DNA of 12,172 nucleotides from an uncultured Oscillospiraceae bacterium (GCA_910578965.1 CAJTSP010000080.1:1-12172), one strand, 5' to 3'; shown: positions 1 through 7,987, counted from the first letter of the stretch. Program-made: numbers and translations. The notes: generated by a model from the letters alone, not told the origin.

Positions 1-71
1 ATAATATCCTCTTTGCGGCTATTACCCCACCGCTAAGCCTGGCCATTGCCCGTGGCTCGGCTTTACCAACC
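1..71 (-). ncRNA. Candidate structured RNA or mRNA leader, 5' part only (runs off window)
   Basis: A minus-strand transcript from the promoter at 78-106 would begin near 71 and run off the left edge. No start codon with a ribosome site is visible in it. The sequence is rich in short complementary blocks: GAGCC can pair with GGCTT, GGC with GCC, and GCGG with CCGC around a loop reading TGGGGTAATAG. That block-like look suggests a noncoding RNA or a riboswitch-like leader. In Clostridia, recD2 is often followed by comFC and raiA, and the raiA-motif RNA occurs in that neighbourhood, so it is the first family to test. This assignment is inference from context, not recognition of the whole consensus. 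Confidence 0.3.
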
Positions 72-77
72 AAAAGT

Positions 78-106
78 ATTATACCACTCTTTTTTGCGTT
101 TCGAAA
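78..106 (-). promoter_or_regulatory. Sigma-A type promoter pointing out of the left edge
   Basis: Reading the minus strand, TTTCGA (106-101) is followed after exactly 17 bases by a perfect TATAAT (83-78). It lies about 30 bases past the recD2 stop, so whatever follows recD2 has its own transcription start near position 71. No terminator for recD2 is visible before it, so read-through from recD2 is also possible. Confidence 0.6.
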
Positions 107-133
107 GATGTGCCGCCCTTTCTTTTGCCCTCC

Positions 134-2338
134 TTATTCCGCCTCACGCTGCATCAGCACGGCAAGCGCGCTGTAACGCAGGTTCTGCCGCACATTGGCA
201 ATCATGCCCGCAACGGTGGCCGGCTGCCCGGCCAGGATGCAAAGCCGCCGTGCCCGGGTTACCCCGGTATAGAGCAGATTACGGTAACACAGCTTTGCCG
301 GTACCGAGGCCACCGGCAGCACCACCGCGGCAAACTCGCTGCCCTGGCTCTTATGCACGGTTACGGCATAAGCAATTTCCAGCTCCTGCAGATGCTCGCC
401 GGCATACACCAGCCTCCGGTCGTCCATCTGCAACGTGAGCGTACGCGCGGAAGGGTCGGCCCCGAGCACGATACCGATATCCCCGTTAAAGGCCCCTACC
501 CCGCTCTCGCCCCCCTCGCGTTCATAGGGGATGTCGTAATTGTTGCGCACCTGCATCACCTTGTCCCCTACCCGGAACACCCGGCCCGCCGCCTCCAACT
601 GAGGCTTATGCGGCGCAGGGGGGTTAAGCCGTTCCTGCAGGCAGGCGTTAAGGGCAGCGGTGCCCACCGGGCCGAGCTTGGTGGGGCAGAGCACCTGGAT
701 ATCCCGCACCGGGTCAAAACCATACCCTTTGGGCAGCCGGGTACAAACAAGGTCGCACACCAGTTGTTGGCAGGCCTGTCCCTCAGCCTCCAAAAAAAAG
801 AAATCGTCGGTTTTTTTGCCCTTTTGAGGCAGCTTGCCCTCCACAATCCGATGGGCGTTGGACACAATGAGGCTCGCGGCTGCCTGGCGGAAAATCTCGG
901 TCAGCCGCACGGTAGGCAAAAGGCCCGAGCGCACCGCTTCGCCCAGCACATTGCCCGGGCCCACGCTGGGCAACTGGTCGGCGTCCCCTACCATAATCAC
1001 CCGGCAACCGGGGCGCAGCGCCCGCAAAAGGCTTTGAAAGAGCCGCACATCCACCATGCTCATCTCGTCCAGCACAACCACATCGCATTTTAAGAGATTT
1101 TTTTCGTTGTGCAAAAACCGCAGCGGGCCGCTGCCGGGAGCATAGTCCACCTCCAGCAGCCGGTGGATGGTAGAAGCCCTATGCCCGGTAAGCTCGGCCA
1201 GCCGCTTGGCCGCCCGGCCGGTGGGCGCACAGAGGGCCACCCGGTCGGCCTGGTTTTCGTAGAGGGCCAAAATAGCGTTGACTGCTGTTGTTTTGCCGGT
1301 ACCCGGCCCGCCGGTCAGCACCAGCACGTTGCTCGAGAGCGCCGTCTCAATAGCCCTGCGCTGCAGCGGCGCGTAGCCAAAGCCCTGCGCGCGTTCCAGC
1401 GTATCGATCTTGTCCGCAAGGCCGCGCGGCGGCTCGGCCGGCTGCCGCGCCAGCCGGATAAGATGGGCAGCAATCTCCTCCTCGGCCTGCAAAAGGTCGG
1501 GCAGGCAGGCAAACTCGGCCCCGCCCAGGGTTACAGAACGCAGCTCCCCTTCCTCGACCGAGGCCGCAAGCCCGGCAGCCACCGCCTCGGGCGCGGCGCC
1601 CAAAAAGCGGGCGGTGCTCTCAACAAGCCGGGCGCGCGGCAGGCAGGTGTGCCCGTTGCCTGCATTGCGCCGCAGCGCGTAGAGCAGCGCCGCCTGCACC
1701 CGCAGGGCGCTATCCTCGGCCAACTGCAGCTCGGCGGCAATCCGGTCGGCCTGCACAAAGCTCAACTGCAGCGGCTCGCCGCATAAAAGGTAGGGGTTGT
1801 GGGAGAGCACCTCCACCGTGGCCGGCCCAAAATGCTTGAACGCCTCAACCGCCTTTTGGGCCGGGATGCCAAATCTCCCCAGCCAGGCCACAGCCTCCCT
1901 AACCCCAAACATCTCGCGGAAAGCTTTTTGGATGGCCTCGGCCTTTTTGGGGGTAATGCCGCGCAAAAGGCAAAGCTTCTGCGGCTCGTTTGCAATCACA
2001 TCCAGCACCGCGTCGCCGTACAGCCGCACCAGCCGGCGGGCGGTGGCGGGGCCGATAAAGGGCAGCGCCCCGCTCGAAAGGTAGGCCAGGGTGGCGCGGG
2101 TATCCTGGGGCAGGCTGGTTTCGCAGGCGGTGGCGTTGAACTGCTCGCCGTACACCGGGTGCTCCCCCATCCGGCCGTAGGCGGTAACGTTTTCGCCTAC
2201 ATGTACCTCGCCCACCCGGCCGGCCACCGCGATCAACTCGTCGCCGACGGCAAGCTCAAACACGCAATAGCCGTTTTCCGGGTTGTAAAAGGCCACCCGC
2301 GCCACTGCGCCGTCCAGCCTTTGCAGGCCCTCCTCCAT
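134..2338 (-). CDS. recD2: ATP-dependent RecD2-like DNA helicase (SF1B)
   Basis: The 734-residue product is a RecD2 (RecD/TraA, YrrC-type) helicase, a stand-alone 5'-3' DNA helicase of superfamily 1B involved in DNA repair and replication-fork maintenance. Unlike RecD it acts without RecB and RecC. An N-terminal OB-like segment (about residues 1-75) is followed by helix-hairpin-helix repeats (about 90-190). The Walker A motif GGPGTGKTT has its lysine near residue 349. The Walker B motif is VVLDEMSMVD with Asp424 and Glu425, motif III is GDADQLPSVGPG, then come LTEIFRQA, VTVHKSQGSEF and YTGVTRAR. Length is normal for the family. The ATG at 2338 is preferred over an upstream ATG at 2407 because AAAGGGGGC lies about 7 bases before it. 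It is separated from metK by a terminator, so it is probably transcribed alone. The identity is clear from the motifs; the cellular role is from family knowledge. Confidence 0.95.
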   Translation of the reverse strand: MEEGLQRLDGAVARVAFYNPENGYCVFELAVGDELIAVAGRVGEVHVGENVTAYGRMGEHPVYGEQFNATACETSLPQDTRATLAYLSSGALPFIGPATARRLVRLYGDAVLDVIANEPQKLCLLRGITPKKAEAIQKAFREMFGVREAVAWLGRFGIPAQKAVEAFKHFGPATVEVLSHNPYLLCGEPLQLSFVQADRIAAELQLAEDSALRVQAALLYALRRNAGNGHTCLPRARLVESTARFLGAAPEAVAAGLAASVEEGELRSVTLGGAEFACLPDLLQAEEEIAAHLIRLARQPAEPPRGLADKIDTLERAQGFGYAPLQRRAIETALSSNVLVLTGGPGTGKTTAVNAILALYENQADRVALCAPTGRAAKRLAELTGHRASTIHRLLEVDYAPGSGPLRFLHNEKNLLKCDVVVLDEMSMVDVRLFQSLLRALRPGCRVIMVGDADQLPSVGPGNVLGEAVRSGLLPTVRLTEIFRQAAASLIVSNAHRIVEGKLPQKGKKTDDFFFLEAEGQACQQLVCDLVCTRLPKGYGFDPVRDIQVLCPTKLGPVGTAALNACLQERLNPPAPHKPQLEAAGRVFRVGDKVMQVRNNYDIPYEREGGESGVGAFNGDIGIVLGADPSARTLTLQMDDRRLVYAGEHLQELEIAYAVTVHKSQGSEFAAVVLPVASVPAKLCYRNLLYTGVTRARRLCILAGQPATVAGMIANVRQNLRYSALAVLMQREAE

Positions 2339-2444
2339 GCTGCCGCCCCCTTTGCACTGCGGGGCCCTGCAAAAAAGGCTCTGCCCGCCGTTTTTTCTGT
2401 ATCGCACAGCTTTTGCCGGCCCCGTCCCCTTTTACTATAAAATA

Positions 2445-2492
2445 TATCCGGGCAGGCCGTCAACCATCACCGGCCTGCCCGGATACTTTTTT
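2445..2492 (-). terminator. Strong intrinsic terminator after metK
   Basis: A perfect 15-bp stem (2445-2459 with 2471-2485) encloses an 11-base loop. It lies 56 bases beyond the metK stop. On the minus strand the stem is followed by a T-rich run (TATTTTATA). On the plus strand it is followed by CTTTTTT, so the hairpin could stop transcription from either side, but no plus-strand gene lies before it. Confidence 0.85.
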
Positions 2493-2547
2493 GTACGAGG
2501 CCCCGCAGGTATTTTTGCCCTGCAGCCCTATGCCCAGGCCCCCAGCT

Positions 2548-3696
<1,149 letters not shown>

Positions 3697-3761
3697 AACA
3701 GAAGTCCCCTTTCAAATTGCGCGGATTCACGCCGCTTTTTTTCGCAGAACGCAACTCTTCA

Positions 3762-3800
3762 GAAAACAAAAAGCGCCCAAAGGCCCGAAAGCCTTTGCGC
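3762..3800 (-). terminator. Rho-independent terminator of the SAM-I riboswitch
   Basis: On the minus strand the sequence downstream of the aptamer folds as GCGC-AAAGGC (3800-3791), loop TTTCGG, then GCCTTT (3784-3779), a two-base bulge and GCGC (3776-3773). It is followed by TTTTTGTTTT (3772-3763). This is the expression platform: SAM binding should allow this hairpin to form and stop transcription before metK. Confidence 0.8.
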
Positions 3801-3809
3801 GCCGGGACG

Positions 3810-3904
3810 CTTATCTTTCGGTTTCCCGCAGGATTTAGCACCTTGCATTTCCATGCAGGTTGCCGGGCTTCGCAGGGCCTGTTCCCTCCGCCGCTCTTGA
3901 TAAG
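3810..3904 (-). promoter_or_regulatory. SAM-I (S-box) riboswitch aptamer
   Basis: The minus strand begins CTTATCAAGAG (3904 on), then CGGAGGGA, a GGCCC segment and AGCCCGGCAACC, followed by a variable hairpin and AAGGTGCTAAATCC, and closes with GATAAG (3815-3810). CTTATC and GATAAG pair as P1. These blocks match the conserved core of the S-box class. The 95-base aptamer sits between a sigma-A promoter and a terminator hairpin, upstream of metK, the classic target. High SAM is expected to give early termination. Confidence 0.95.
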
Positions 3905-3950
3905 TTGCTATTCTGTTGTAACAGGCAGCCGCAAGGGCGCCTTTATAATT

Positions 3951-3979
3951 ATAGTACACCGGCCCGTCCGGTTTGTCAA
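3951..3979 (-). promoter_or_regulatory. Sigma-A promoter of the metK leader
   Basis: A perfect TTGACA (3979-3974) and TACTAT (3956-3951) are separated by 17 bases on the minus strand. A TATAAT shifted by three bases is an alternative -10. The start site would lie some 40 bases before the SAM-I aptamer. Confidence 0.8.
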
Positions 3980-4000
3980 CGCCCTGCTCGCCGCGCCGGC

Positions 4001-4034
4001 AAAAAAGCCCCCGCCGCAGAGGATGCGGCAGGGG
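4001..4034 (-). terminator. Intrinsic terminator after ribU
   Basis: On the minus strand CCCCTGCCGCA (4034-4024) pairs with TGCGGCGGGGG (4018-4008) with one G-U pair. The loop is five bases, and the run TTTTTT (4006-4001) follows immediately after one more base. It ends the ribU transcript 52 bases after the stop and 22 bases before the -35 box of the metK leader. Confidence 0.9.
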
Positions 4035-4085
4035 AAAACGCAGCGGCAAAATAAGCTTGTGAGCGCCTCGCCGGTGCCAAAAGGC

Positions 4086-4655
4086 TCAGGCCTTTTCACT
4101 TAGCAGGTGATGCACCACCCGGCTCACCGGCTTATACACAATATAAGTAGCCAGCGCGTTGATGCCGCCCTTGAGCAGGTTGAAAGGCAGGATGACCGGT
4201 ACCAGCATGGCCAGCACGGTCTCCATCGGCTGGCCCATAAAGATAGGGGTAAACACAAGGTTGCAGCCCATCATCATTACCGTCCATACAACAACCCCTG
4301 CGCACAGCGACAGGATGGCGCCGGCATGGGTCTTGCGGCGCTGGTAAAGGCTACCGGCCGCTAGCACAAAGCTGCCGGTCGCCAAAAAATGCATAAGGAT
4401 ACCAATAGGCCCGCTCGAAGCACTCACCGTGAGGCCCTGGATCACAGCCACCACAGCCGTAAGGCCCAGCCCGGCCCAGGGGCCGAAGGCGAACGCGCCG
4501 ATAAAGATAGCAATGTCGGCGGGGTCATACTCCAAAAAGGGCGCGGCAGGCAACAGCGGAAAATGCACGGCGGCCGCCAGCACGACCGATACGGCCGCCA
4601 GCATGGCCAAGGTGGTGAGCTTACGGGTGGAGCTTACAACTGCAGTGGTGTTCAT
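4086..4655 (-). CDS. ribU: Riboflavin ECF transporter S component RibU
   Basis: The 189-residue protein is almost entirely hydrophobic, with about six membrane helices, as expected for an ECF-type substrate-capture (S) component. The first helix carries the alanine-rich LAMLAAVSVVLAAAV. The FLEYDPADIAIFIGAFAFGP segment between the first two helices resembles RibU proteins. RibU binds riboflavin in the membrane and works with the shared EcfA1, EcfA2 and EcfT module, which is not in this window. The ATG at 4655 is chosen because GGAGGA lies 9 bases before it. A longer in-frame reading would run into the riboswitch. An FMN riboswitch in the leader supports flavin as the substrate. The gene is a single-gene unit with its own promoter and terminator. 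Confidence 0.92.
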   Translation of the reverse strand: MNTTAVVSSTRKLTTLAMLAAVSVVLAAAVHFPLLPAAPFLEYDPADIAIFIGAFAFGPWAGLGLTAVVAVIQGLTVSASSGPIGILMHFLATGSFVLAAGSLYQRRKTHAGAILSLCAGVVVWTVMMMGCNLVFTPIFMGQPMETVLAMLVPVILPFNLLKGGINALATYIVYKPVSRVVHHLLSEKA

Positions 4656-4679
4656 AAATAGGGTTCCTCCTTGTTGTCC

Positions 4680-4706
4680 GGGCGGTATAGCTGCCGCCCT
4701 TTTTTT
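4680..4706. terminator. Hairpin before ribU, terminator-like on the plus strand
   Basis: GGGCGG (4680-4685) and CCGCCC (4694-4699) form a 6-bp stem around eight bases, followed on the plus strand by seven Ts (4700-4706). In the ribU mRNA the same hairpin is preceded by seven As and ends 9 bases before the GGAGGA ribosome site. It could act as an antisense terminator, or as part of the leader next to the ribosome site; the sequence alone does not decide. Confidence 0.5.
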
Positions 4707-4753
4707 GATGGGAAAGCCGGTTTGCACATGGACCCGGCAAGGAGGAAAGCCAC

Positions 4754-4797
4754 TAAAAACGCCCTCTCTGCGCGCAAAAAGCACACAAAAAGGGCGT
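4754..4797 (-). terminator. Probable terminator of the FMN riboswitch
   Basis: On the minus strand ACGCCCT (4797-4791) pairs with AGGGCGT (4765-4759) around a 25-base loop that contains a small TGC/GCA stem. TTTTT follows, partly inside the stem. It lies 21 bases past the aptamer and about 100 bases before ribU, where an FMN-dependent terminator is expected. The large loop makes it weaker than the other terminators here. Confidence 0.6.
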
Positions 4798-4818
4798 AAC
4801 AACAGACCTGCCTGACTG

Positions 4819-5019
4819 CCGTTTCTTCCATCCGGACTATACCGTCGGCCCTGGAATCCCACCAGGTCAGCATCTGCCAGCAAAGGTAGATGGTCGCGGG
4901 CTTTGCAGGCCGCCTAAAAGCCGCGCCGGGCCAGCACCCTTTGCCTGTGCCGTACACCCGCTTTGCTTTTATCCGGCCCGTTTACCGCCGGTGGGGAATT
5001 GCACCCCGCCCTGAAACAG
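4819..5019 (-). promoter_or_regulatory. FMN riboswitch (RFN element)
   Basis: The minus strand has the RFN blocks in order: P1 strand CTGTTTC, then AGGGCGGGGTGCAATTCCCC, ACCGGCGGT, later AAAGCCCGCGACC, then CTGGTGGGATTCCAG, CCGACGGTATAGTCCGGATG and the closing GAAAC. P1 pairs 5019-5013 with 4825-4819. The element is about 200 bases because one arm, between ACCGGCGGT and AAGCCCGCG, is expanded by some 75 bases. Binding of FMN should stop expression of ribU downstream. Confidence 0.95.
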
Positions 5020-5033
5020 ACTTTCTGTACTGT

Positions 5034-5062
5034 ATTATACGCCGCGCGCATACAAATTGCAA
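5034..5062 (-). promoter_or_regulatory. Sigma-A promoter of the FMN riboswitch/ribU
   Basis: On the minus strand TTGCAA (5062-5057) is separated by 17 bases from a perfect TATAAT (5039-5034). Its start site falls just before the aptamer. It is back to back with the mscS promoter, about 40 bases away. Confidence 0.8.
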
Positions 5063-5101
5063 CCGGAATTTTTGCAAAAGGCGTAAACGGCACACCGGGT
5101 T

Positions 5102-5130
5102 TTGCCAAACCAAGAAAGGCGTGGTATACT
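5102..5130 (+). promoter_or_regulatory. Sigma-A promoter of the mscS-family gene
   Basis: TTGCCA (5102-5107) and TATACT (5125-5130) are 17 bases apart. The expected start near 5137 rules out the longer in-frame starts at 4963 and 5131 and supports a start near 5185. Confidence 0.65.
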
Positions 5131-5184
5131 GTGGAGGCAGCCAAACGTTTTGTAAGCGGTCTGAAAGGGCAGGTGTTGTGGTTT

Positions 5185-6270
5185 ATGGAGGCCTTGCGCG
5201 AGTACTGGGCGGCAACCCCCGGCTGGCCGCTGCATTTTGGGCTTTGCGTGCTAGCGTTTGCGGCGGCTTACCTGTTCAGCCGGCTGGTACGGTACAGGCT
5301 GGCCCCCTGGGCAGTGCGCCGGGCAGAACGGGGCCACAGCAAGCTTATGCAGATTTTGATGCGGGGATTTTCGCGCCCGGCGCCGGTGGTGGTTTGGGCT
5401 GTGGGGCTGTACTTTGCGGTCTTGTCCCTCCCGTTGCCCCCTGCCTGGCTGGCAGGGGCAGCGCCCTGGCTGGGCAAAGCCCTGCGCATCGCCCTAATCT
5501 GCCTGTTTGCCTGGGGGCTGACCGGCTCAAGCGACATCGGGCCCCTGATGATGAAAAATGTACAGGGCAAGCTGGACGTAGAGATGGATCGCACGGTAGC
5601 GGCCTTTGTAAACAAAATTTTGCGGGTGGTTGTAATCTGCTTTGCCTTAGTAATGGTGCTGGGCGAGCTTGGCTACAACGTAAACGGCCTGATTACCGGC
5701 ATGGGACTTGCGGGCCTGACCGTATCGCTGGCCGCAAAAGACTCGGCCTCAAACTTTTTTGCCGGGCTGGTCATCATCCTGGAAAAGCCCTTTGTGCTGG
5801 GCGATTGGGTCATCACCAGCCAGGCCGAAGGCGAGGTGGAGGACATCAGCTTCCGCAGCACCAAGGTACGCCGGCTGGACGGCAGCCTGGTGATTCTGCC
5901 CAACTCCATTCTCTGCGCCGAAGCCATCACCAACGGCACCCAACGCAAAAAGCGGCTGTTCCGTTTCTGCATTGGGGTAACCTATGGTACCGCCAAGGAG
6001 CGGATCGAAGCCCTGATGGCCCGGCTGCGCGCCCTGCTGGCAGAAGACCCAGATGTGGATAGCCAATCGGTATTGGTGCGGCTGCAGGGGTTTGGCGCTT
6101 CCAGCATCGAGGTACTGGTGCACTGTTATCTGCTTACACCGGCCTGGAACCAGGCCATGCTGGTACAGGACCGGCTAAATCTCGCCATCCTCTCGCTGAT
6201 GCGGGAGCTGGAGATTGACTTTGCCTTTCCCAGCCAGAGCATATACATCGAAAAGGCCTCCCACGGGTAA
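5185..6270 (+). CDS. MscS-family mechanosensitive ion channel
   Basis: The 361-residue protein is a small-conductance mechanosensitive channel of the MscS family, which opens under membrane tension to release solutes during osmotic downshock. Four hydrophobic helices (about residues 12-35, 66-85, 98-112 and 133-152) precede the pore helix. That helix has the family pattern GLITGMGLAGLTVSLAAKDS (about 168-187), followed by FAGLVIILEKPFVLGDW. The soluble beta domain shows the conserved GEVEDISFRSTKVRRLDGS and LPNSIL. The length is slightly above E. coli MscS, with extra N-terminal helices. The ATG at 5185 is chosen from the promoter position; AAAGGGCAGG lies upstream with loose spacing, and a TTG at 5176 would fit that ribosome site better. 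It is divergent from ribU and probably transcribed alone. The ions passed and the gating threshold cannot be read from the sequence. Confidence 0.92.
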   Translation: MEALREYWAATPGWPLHFGLCVLAFAAAYLFSRLVRYRLAPWAVRRAERGHSKLMQILMRGFSRPAPVVVWAVGLYFAVLSLPLPPAWLAGAAPWLGKALRIALICLFAWGLTGSSDIGPLMMKNVQGKLDVEMDRTVAAFVNKILRVVVICFALVMVLGELGYNVNGLITGMGLAGLTVSLAAKDSASNFFAGLVIILEKPFVLGDWVITSQAEGEVEDISFRSTKVRRLDGSLVILPNSILCAEAITNGTQRKKRLFRFCIGVTYGTAKERIEALMARLRALLAEDPDVDSQSVLVRLQGFGASSIEVLVHCYLLTPAWNQAMLVQDRLNLAILSLMRELEIDFAFPSQSIYIEKASHG

Positions 6271-6271
6271 A

Positions 6272-6332
6272 CGCCCCAGGGCCGGCGTTCCAAAGGCCGG
6301 CAGGGGGATTTGCGTGGGGCGGGCCAATTTTT
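6272..6332 (+). terminator. Weak possible terminator after the mscS-family gene
   Basis: CGCCCCA (6272-6278) can pair with TGGGGCG (6315-6321), enclosing a nested GCCGGC/GCCGGC hairpin (6281-6286 with 6296-6301). A run of five Ts follows at 6328-6332. The distance from stem to T run is six bases, so the call is weak. Confidence 0.35.
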
Positions 6333-6385
6333 GCCGGTCGAACACATATTTTTACTGTTTTTGCGCTTGCAGGGCAAATCCCCCT
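6302..6385. repeat. 12-bp perfect inverted repeat before tRNA-Trp
   Basis: AGGGGGATTTGC (6302-6313) is exactly complementary to GCAAATCCCCCT (6374-6385), with 60 bases between. The right arm ends on the first base of the tRNA promoter -35 box. In the mscS transcript it would close a large hairpin; its purpose is unknown. Confidence 0.6.
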
Positions 6386-6413
6386 TGACATTTTATGCGT
6401 TTTTGGGTATCTT
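6385..6413 (+). promoter_or_regulatory. Sigma-A promoter of tRNA-Trp
   Basis: A perfect TTGACA (6385-6390) and TATCTT (6408-6413) are separated by 17 bases. The tRNA begins about 50 bases further on, leaving a short 5' leader for processing. Confidence 0.75.
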
Positions 6414-6464
6414 AAATAGGTAGCCAATTTGTACCTGCCCAAGCAGTCGGCCCGTATTTGCCAT

Positions 6465-6540
6465 AGGGGTATAGCTCAGCTGGTAGAGCAGCGGTCTCCA
6501 AAACCGCGTGCCGAGGGTTCGAATCCTTCTGCCCCTGCCA
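6465..6540 (+). tRNA. tRNA-Trp (anticodon CCA)
   Basis: The 76-base sequence folds as a complete cloverleaf. The acceptor stem AGGGGTA pairs with TGCCCCT with one G-U pair. The D stem is GCTC/GAGC and the anticodon stem GCGGT/ACCGC carries the loop CTCCAAA. The T stem GAGGG/CCTTC carries TTCGAAT. The anticodon at loop positions 3-5 is CCA, giving tryptophan. The discriminator is G and the 3' CCA is encoded. It stands alone with its own promoter and terminator. Confidence 0.97.
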
Positions 6541-6543
6541 TTG

Positions 6544-6576
6544 GCCCGGAATTCCAAGGAATTCCGGGCTTTTCTT
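6544..6576 (+). terminator. Intrinsic terminator of tRNA-Trp
   Basis: GCCCGGAATTCC (6544-6555) and GGAATTCCGGGC (6558-6569) form a perfect stem closed by a tight loop, followed by TTTTCTT. It begins three bases after the tRNA CCA end. Confidence 0.9.
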
Positions 6577-6688
6577 GTACCCTGGGGCGGGATATACAGT
6601 CTAATTTACCGCTCTCACGGGCGTGTGTCTTGTTGCTTTTTCACGTCTGTTTGTATCCGTTTCTGACCTTTCCCTCCGTTTTTGTTAT

Positions 6689-7917
6689 TTATCGGGCGGT
6701 TTCCGCTTCTTTTGCCGTGAATTTGCACCCTATGCCGCCCTCCTGCCGCTTTCTCCAGTACACCCCATGAAACAGGCACCCCAACAGCGTTGCCGCCCCG
6801 GCCAATATATAAGTCGCCCCATAGCCCGCCCCAGAGGACACCCTGCCCCACAGGGCCGTGCCCATGCCGCCGATGTTGCCCAGCAGCATGAAGGTGGTAC
6901 CGGCTACACCTCGGCGCTCGACCGGGCTGGTGAGCAATACCTCTGCCTGCAAGACCTGGGTGACTGCGGTATAGCCCAGCCCTAAAAGGACAGCAGACAG
7001 GAGCATCATGGGCAAGCTGTAGGCGGCGGCTATCAGCGCCGTGCCCACGGCTGCCATCAGCAGGCCCACCAGGATGCAGGACCGCTTGGGTATACGGATG
7101 ATGAGGCGATCCACAGCCAACCGGGTGAAGATCACCACAAGTTGGTTCACCATAAAGTATAGGCTGATCTGCCCGATGCCCCGGCTCATGCCGCAGGGGA
7201 TGAGGAAGCTCTGCACCGCGCTGTCACCGAAAAGCACAAAGAAGTTTACCAAGGAAGGCAGGAGGATCATCAGGGCAAATCCCCTGCCAAACCGGAAGCC
7301 GGGACGCTTTTTTTCTGTGGTTTTTTCCACCGCCTTTGGACGCTGATAGCGTTCTTTCACAAACAGAGCCAGGATGAAGGATATTGTGCCCATCACAGCG
7401 CCGGACAGGAACATCGTCTTCGGGCCAAAGCTGTTATAGAGCGCCATGGCAATGGTGGGAGTCACCGCAAAGGTGACGAGCCTGCCACCCCGAAAAGCCC
7501 CATGGCGTCCACCAAAACGTCCTGGGGGGCGTTGTCGGCAGCCATGATGGGCGGCACCGGAAAGAAAACGCCTTGGGTGAAGCCGCAGAGTACACGAAGA
7601 ACGAATAGTACGCCCAAATCCTCCGTGAAACAAAAAAGGATGATGTTTAGGGCGTACAGGCCGCTGCCCAGGAGCAGGAGCTTTTTACGGCCTATCCTGT
7701 CAATAAGCGGGGCCACAATGATATTGGTGAGCATCCCCAGCAGGGTCAGGCCGGTCATCATCATGCCGGTCATGGCGTTGCTGCCGCCCAGATCCAGCAC
7801 ATACACGGGCAGCATGGAAATCAGGATTCTGTTGGGGTAAGAGGCTATGGTGCAAATCAGCAGGATGAGGACAAAATCCTTGCTCCACAGTCTGCGGGAG
7901 AATACGTTCGATTTCAT
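6689..7917 (-). pseudogene. MFS permease, frameshifted
   Basis: Two frames together make one roughly 408-residue, 12-helix major facilitator superfamily transporter. The N-terminal part (7917 to about 7481) starts MKSNVFSRRLW and has the loop 2-3 motif APLIDRIGRKKL. The C-terminal part continues from about 7480 with LVTFAVTPTIAMALYNSFG and runs to a stop at 6689. At the join, the first frame veers into GSSPLR and stops at 7462, while the transporter sequence continues one frame away; one missing base, or two extra, near 7478-7492 explains it. The start has AAAGGAGTG about 9 bases upstream. The gene is divergent from a LysR regulator, which probably controls it. The substrate cannot be told from the sequence. 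The rest of the protein shows no decay, so a recent mutation or a base error in the sequence is likely. Confidence 0.8.
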
Positions 7918-7949
7918 CTTTCGCCACTCCTTTGTCTTTCCTTGTTCCC

Positions 7950-7955
7950 ATTATA
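7950..7955 (-). promoter_or_regulatory. Probable -10 box of the MFS permease gene
   Basis: A perfect TATAAT on the minus strand lies 32 bases before the permease ATG. No good -35 box is found 16-18 bases before it. That fits a promoter that needs an activator such as the divergent LysR protein. Confidence 0.45.
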
Positions 7956-7973
7956 AGTCCGGCGAAGACAAAT

Positions 7974-7987
7974 ATTAAATACTTAAT
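7974..7987. promoter_or_regulatory. Palindrome ATTAA-N4-TTAAT, candidate LysR operator
   Basis: A perfect 5-bp inverted repeat with a four-base spacer lies in the divergent intergenic region, about 18 bases upstream of the permease -10 box. LysR-type regulators usually bind AT-rich interrupted palindromes in this position. The role is inferred from position only. Confidence 0.4.

Noticed and set aside
110..1093. Long open plus-strand frame opposite recD2
   Set aside because: It is antisense to a gene with complete helicase motifs, has no ribosome site, and its translation is low-complexity in the way expected of a GC-rich shadow frame.
4656..4957. Minus-strand frame across the FMN riboswitch
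   Set aside because: The sequence is explained by the conserved RFN aptamer and its terminator; the frame has no ribosome site.
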